A stretch of 46,014 nt of DNA from Verrucomicrobiota bacterium (lineage in GTDB: Bacteria > Verrucomicrobiota > Verrucomicrobiia > Limisphaerales > UBA9464): NCBI GenBank assembly GCA_947471985.1, contig CANIZL010000051.1, positions 1-46,014 on the forward strand, read 5' to 3'. The stretch's first letter is position 1. Each line of letters starts with the position of its first letter. Positions 43,359 to 46,014 of this stretch are shown here, in pieces. The position numbers and the translations under genes are program-made. The notes under the pieces are model-generated. The model was given only the letters and a program-made list of their open reading frames with translations, searched no databases and was not told the DNA's origin.

Positions 43359-44735
43359 TTGCTTCCGCCTGTGCCCGCCAAGTTTTCGACGTCGCGATTT
43401 CCTCTCCGGCGTCGCACCGTGTTCAGGGCGCTCGCCGCGGGCGCCCTAATGCTGGTCTGGAGCTACCGCGCGGTGTGGTCGACGGATCCGTTTGAATCGC
43501 TGGTCATGGGAGCGCGGGCGCGGGGGTTGCCGGCATCGTGGTCGGATCTGGAACGTCAGTATCCGTTTCAACCGGCGGTTCACTCCAATTTCCTGACGTT
43601 CAATGCCCTGTTGGCTGGATTGCCGGAGCCACTGGCGGGTGCCGACGCTGCGGCGACGGAGTTGCCGATCGGTGGGAGGACGCTTTCCCCGAGGGGGGTC
43701 GCTTGGTTGGAGCGACAGGAAACCATCGTGGCGCAAGTGCAAGAGCGCTTGTCGGAACGTAGGAATTGGGATTTCGGATTCCTGCGGGAGGATGCCGGGA
43801 GGGATTACCCACCATTGGAGAACTATCACATGGCGGCGGCGGCGTTGCTCCGGACGCAGGCGCAATGGGAATTTGAGCGGGGACGATGGGATGCGGGCGT
43901 TGCCGGGTTGATATCGGCGGTGAGACTCATCCGATACAACGGCGGCGAATATAAGTTGATGGGGCTTCTGGTGCGTCACAGTGAGACCGAAAGTATGCAC
44001 GAACCCCTGCGGCACTTGCTGGGGCCGGGCCGGGGTCGCTGCACCGAGTTGCAATTGCGGGACCTGCAAGAAGCCTTCACCCGGCTGTTGGAGGCGCCCA
44101 CGGTGAGTCAGATTTTACGTATCGAGTGGGCCGTCCATTTGGAGGGTTTGCGGTCCACCAGTTTCTGGATCCCCGACGGGCCGGCCGCCACCACTTTGAA
44201 GGATCGCTTCACCAATTTCCTGTTGGGATGCGCCTACGCGCTTTCGGCCTCGAAAACGGCGGATACCTCTGACTACCTCCGAATTGCCGCCGCGCGGTGT
44301 GACGCTTTCGAGGGCACACTGGCACAACGCCAGCAGCGTTCGCAGGCCCTCGTCGCCGAGGTGGCTGTGATCAGGAAGAAGTGGAACCGACCGCTTTTCC
44401 GGATGATGGATGCCAATTTCCCGGCCCTCAACCAATGGGAATTTGGGGCCACCGCTTGGGTGCGAGCCGCTGTCACCACCCTGGCCGTGGAACGGTTCCG
44501 TCTAAAATACGGCCAACTTCCGGTCGATACGGCGGTGCTGGTGCCGGAGTTTTTGCCGGAAGTGCTGCGCGATCCCATCGATGATCTGCCGCTGCGGTAT
44601 CGTCGGGAGGCCGAGGGCTTTGTGGTTTATTCCATTGGGTCCAATGCCCGCGACGATGCGGGTCAATTGAATACCGTGAACGACCCGGTCAATGGAGCGA
44701 AGGCAGGAGGGGACCAGGGAATCCGGGTGCCGTAA
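43359..44735 (+). CDS. Membrane-anchored protein with pseudopilin-like C-terminal motif (paralogue 1)
   Basis: A protein of about 458 residues that I do not recognise as an enzyme. It has one N-terminal membrane helix (TVFRALAAGALMLVWSYRAV) followed by ARARGLPASWSDLERQYPFQ, a conserved region also present in the neighbour at 45067. The remainder is helical. The C-terminus reads KYGQLPVDTAVLVPEFLPEV, then RDPIDDLPLRYRREAEGFVV and YSIGSNARDDAG, the end common to Verrucomicrobiota/Planctomycetota proteins similar to type II pseudopilins. The frame is open to 43221; I favour the TTG at 43359 because the paralogue shares the reading from here on. A GTG at 43371 is equally good. It is divergent from the hydrolase. 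Role unknown. Confidence 0.65.
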   Translation: MLPPVPAKFSTSRFPLRRRTVFRALAAGALMLVWSYRAVWSTDPFESLVMGARARGLPASWSDLERQYPFQPAVHSNFLTFNALLAGLPEPLAGADAAATELPIGGRTLSPRGVAWLERQETIVAQVQERLSERRNWDFGFLREDAGRDYPPLENYHMAAAALLRTQAQWEFERGRWDAGVAGLISAVRLIRYNGGEYKLMGLLVRHSETESMHEPLRHLLGPGRGRCTELQLRDLQEAFTRLLEAPTVSQILRIEWAVHLEGLRSTSFWIPDGPAATTLKDRFTNFLLGCAYALSASKTADTSDYLRIAAARCDAFEGTLAQRQQRSQALVAEVAVIRKKWNRPLFRMMDANFPALNQWEFGATAWVRAAVTTLAVERFRLKYGQLPVDTAVLVPEFLPEVLRDPIDDLPLRYRREAEGFVVYSIGSNARDDAGQLNTVNDPVNGAKAGGDQGIRVP

Positions 44736-44806
44736 GGTTGGGTTTCGGAAGCCCGATCGGCCCGGTGTCGAACTTTGGGGGGGCGAGATTTTGGAACTCC
44801 GTTCCG

Positions 44807-44945
44807 GGAGTTGCTGGTTCGCGGACAGCCCGGCCACCTGGGGCTGCCAACTGCAACCGAGCACACTGGCCCGTCAACAAGCAGAACGGGAGTTCCGGGT
44901 CACTCGAGTTCGTGATGGAGGCTTCCCTTCGCGACGGAAAGTTCC
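44807..44945 (-). pseudogene. Decayed 5' fragment of a second alpha/beta hydrolase gene
   Basis: Reading the minus strand gives MLGCSWQPQVAGLSANQQL, matching VLGCGWRPQVTGLSANHQL of the intact hydrolase at 42371-43222. The DNA from 44807 on is collinear with 43079 on, including gttcgcggacagcccgg and gcgacggaaagttccggc. The start codon equivalent has changed (ccggcatgg became ccggctttg), frame is lost, and everything downstream of about codon 48 of the enzyme is missing. It is a relic carried along with the duplicated neighbour gene. Confidence 0.78.
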
Positions 44946-45066
44946 GGCTTTGGGCCGGCAACACGTCCAAAAAAGATGGCGCTCCCGAGCTCAGGTCATC
45001 GCGGTACTTCTGGACTGTTGGGGCAATGCTGGCCGCAGCGCCCCGGGTTGCGGATTGACAAGGAGA

Positions 45067-45900
45067 ATGCCGGGCACGTTGCTGCGGCCTGTGTCCGCCA
45101 AGGTGTCGATATCGGGATTACTCTTCCGGCGGCGCGTCCTGTTATGGGCCCTCGTAGCCGGCGTCCTGGCGTTGGTCTGGAGTTATCGGAATCTCGTGTC
45201 GACCGACCGGTTGGAGCAGCTGGCCAGCGATGCGCGGGCGCGGGGGTTGCCGGCATCCTGGTCGGATCTGGAGCGTCAGTATCCGTTTCAACCGGCGGTT
45301 TACTCCAACTATCTCGCCTTCCACACCCACTTCAGCGAGTTGCCGCAGCCACCGGCGAGTGCGTACGCCGCGGCGACCGGGATGACAAACAGTGGGCGGC
45401 CCGTTTTGCCGGAGGTGGTTGCCTGGATGGAACGTAATGAGGCCACGGCGACGCAGTTGCAGCAGCTTTTGCTGGATGGGGTGAACGGGGATTTCGGGGT
45501 CCGGCGGGCGGCGACGGGGGTGGATTTTCCTCTGACTGCTTCGGACCATATGGCGGCGGTGACCTTACTGCGGACGCGGGCGGAGTGGGCGTTTGAGCGA
45601 GGACGAATGGATGTGGGCGGTGCTGCGTTGATTGCGGTGGTGCGACTGATTCGTTGCAACGGCGGTGACTATTCGCTGATCGGCTCTATCGTGCGTCAGG
45701 GCGAAATTAAAAGTACGCATGAAACCGTACTGAATTTGTTGGCGGCCGGACTGGGGCGGTTGACTGCCCCACAATTGCGGGACTTGCAGCAGGCCTTTGC
45801 CCAGTTGTTGGAGGCGCCAACGATGAGCGTGGTACTGCGCATCAACTGGGCCGCGCAATTGGACCGTGTTGCTTCGGCAAGCGTGCGTGCGTTGGGATAG
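45067..45900 (+). CDS. Truncated paralogue 2 of the membrane-anchored protein
   Basis: A 277-residue frame homologous to the first 270 or so residues of the gene at 43359: a membrane helix (VLLWALVAGVLALVWSYRNL), ARARGLPASWSDLERQYPFQ, the MAA.TLLRT.A.W.FERGR segment and PTMSVVLRINWAAQLDRVAS. Similarity stops near 45885, and the frame ends four codons later in RALG and TAG, whereas paralogue 1 goes on for another 180 residues with the pseudopilin-like end. The ATG at 45067 sits only one base behind AAGGAGA, so a TTG at 45079 is also possible. It may be a non-functional remnant. The gene after it starts within 25 bases. Confidence 0.6.
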   Translation: MPGTLLRPVSAKVSISGLLFRRRVLLWALVAGVLALVWSYRNLVSTDRLEQLASDARARGLPASWSDLERQYPFQPAVYSNYLAFHTHFSELPQPPASAYAAATGMTNSGRPVLPEVVAWMERNEATATQLQQLLLDGVNGDFGVRRAATGVDFPLTASDHMAAVTLLRTRAEWAFERGRMDVGGAALIAVVRLIRCNGGDYSLIGSIVRQGEIKSTHETVLNLLAAGLGRLTAPQLRDLQQAFAQLLEAPTMSVVLRINWAAQLDRVASASVRALG

Positions 45901-45924
45901 GTGAGTGGCAGGGTGAGGGCGTTA

Positions 45925-46014
45925 ATGAACACGCCCACCTTTTGCTCGACGGATCTTACCCAGCTTGAACGCCAATTGGATCGGTGGCGTGGGCGACAGT
46001 CCGGTCGGGTACGA
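45925..46014 (+). CDS. Start of a possible IS-associated HTH protein, cut by the window end
   Basis: An ATG at 45925 opens a frame of 30 codons that continues past the window: MNTPTFCSTDLTQLERQLDR followed by WRGRQSGRVR. The pattern LERQL..WR..Q.GR is like the N-terminus of small helix-turn-helix proteins that precede transposase genes in PVC bacteria (memory, unverified). It begins right where homology of the truncated paralogue ends, which fits a mobile element having joined there. Confidence 0.4.
   Translation, partial: MNTPTFCSTDLTQLERQLDRWRGRQSGRVR

Overview
The window is GC-rich, densely coding bacterial chromosome. It most resembles a member of the Verrucomicrobiota, probably of the Pedosphaera/Limisphaerales kind; this is inferred from the gene families and repeats, as no 16S or marker search was possible. 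Supporting signs are large secreted PA14/Ig proteins, two secreted proteins ending in an FYR-type tail, a GYF-domain membrane protein, a short ArsR regulator ending in LDLGCCTFRFE, and intergenic repeats built on 'cgcggatagcgcggat' and 'cacgcggaggcgcggag'. No rRNA, tRNA or CRISPR array was found.

Layout. 1-540: no gene, REP-like palindromes and a 27-bp direct repeat. 541-6005 (minus): probable operon of a fused MFS/spermidine-synthase-like protein, ParB, a SUKH protein and a PfkB-type kinase. 6256-13668 (plus): ArsR regulator, phosphate-type (Pst-like) ABC importer with a tandem rhodanese inside the operon, then a complete molybdate importer (modABC). 13730-15789 (minus): a GYF-domain membrane protein and a secreted protein. 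15916-26793: an accessory island containing an 815-residue 2OG-Fe(II) oxygenase-like protein, a translationally coupled AAA ATPase/TOPRIM-like pair, and a divergent 1699-residue TIR-NACHT-pentapeptide-WD40 protein. Each intergenic gap of the island holds a copy or relic of one nested inverted-repeat element. 26817-28862 (minus): NicO-type nickel/cobalt permease, LarE, and bS21 with a clear terminator. 29105-34220: a membrane TPR protein convergent with a 1414-residue secreted PA14 protein. 34663-42233: a radical SAM protein divergent from gltB-gltD. 42371-46014: an alpha/beta hydrolase divergent from a membrane-anchored protein, then a decayed copy of the same segment, and at the edge the start of what may be an insertion-sequence gene.

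How the genes may work together. gltBD make glutamate from glutamine and 2-oxoglutarate. The Pst-like and Mod importers probably take up oxyanions under ArsR control, with the rhodanese hinting at sulfur chemistry. The permease plausibly feeds nickel to LarE for the nickel-pincer cofactor. The strongest candidate for an undescribed system is the divergent ATPase-TOPRIM / TIR-NACHT-WD40 locus (19004-26350), which looks like a defence module in which the ATPase carries Asn in place of the Walker B glutamate.

Limits: all functions come from motif reading. Start codons were chosen by eye from gene overlaps, Shine-Dalgarno-like sequence and removal of repeat-encoded N-terminal extensions.
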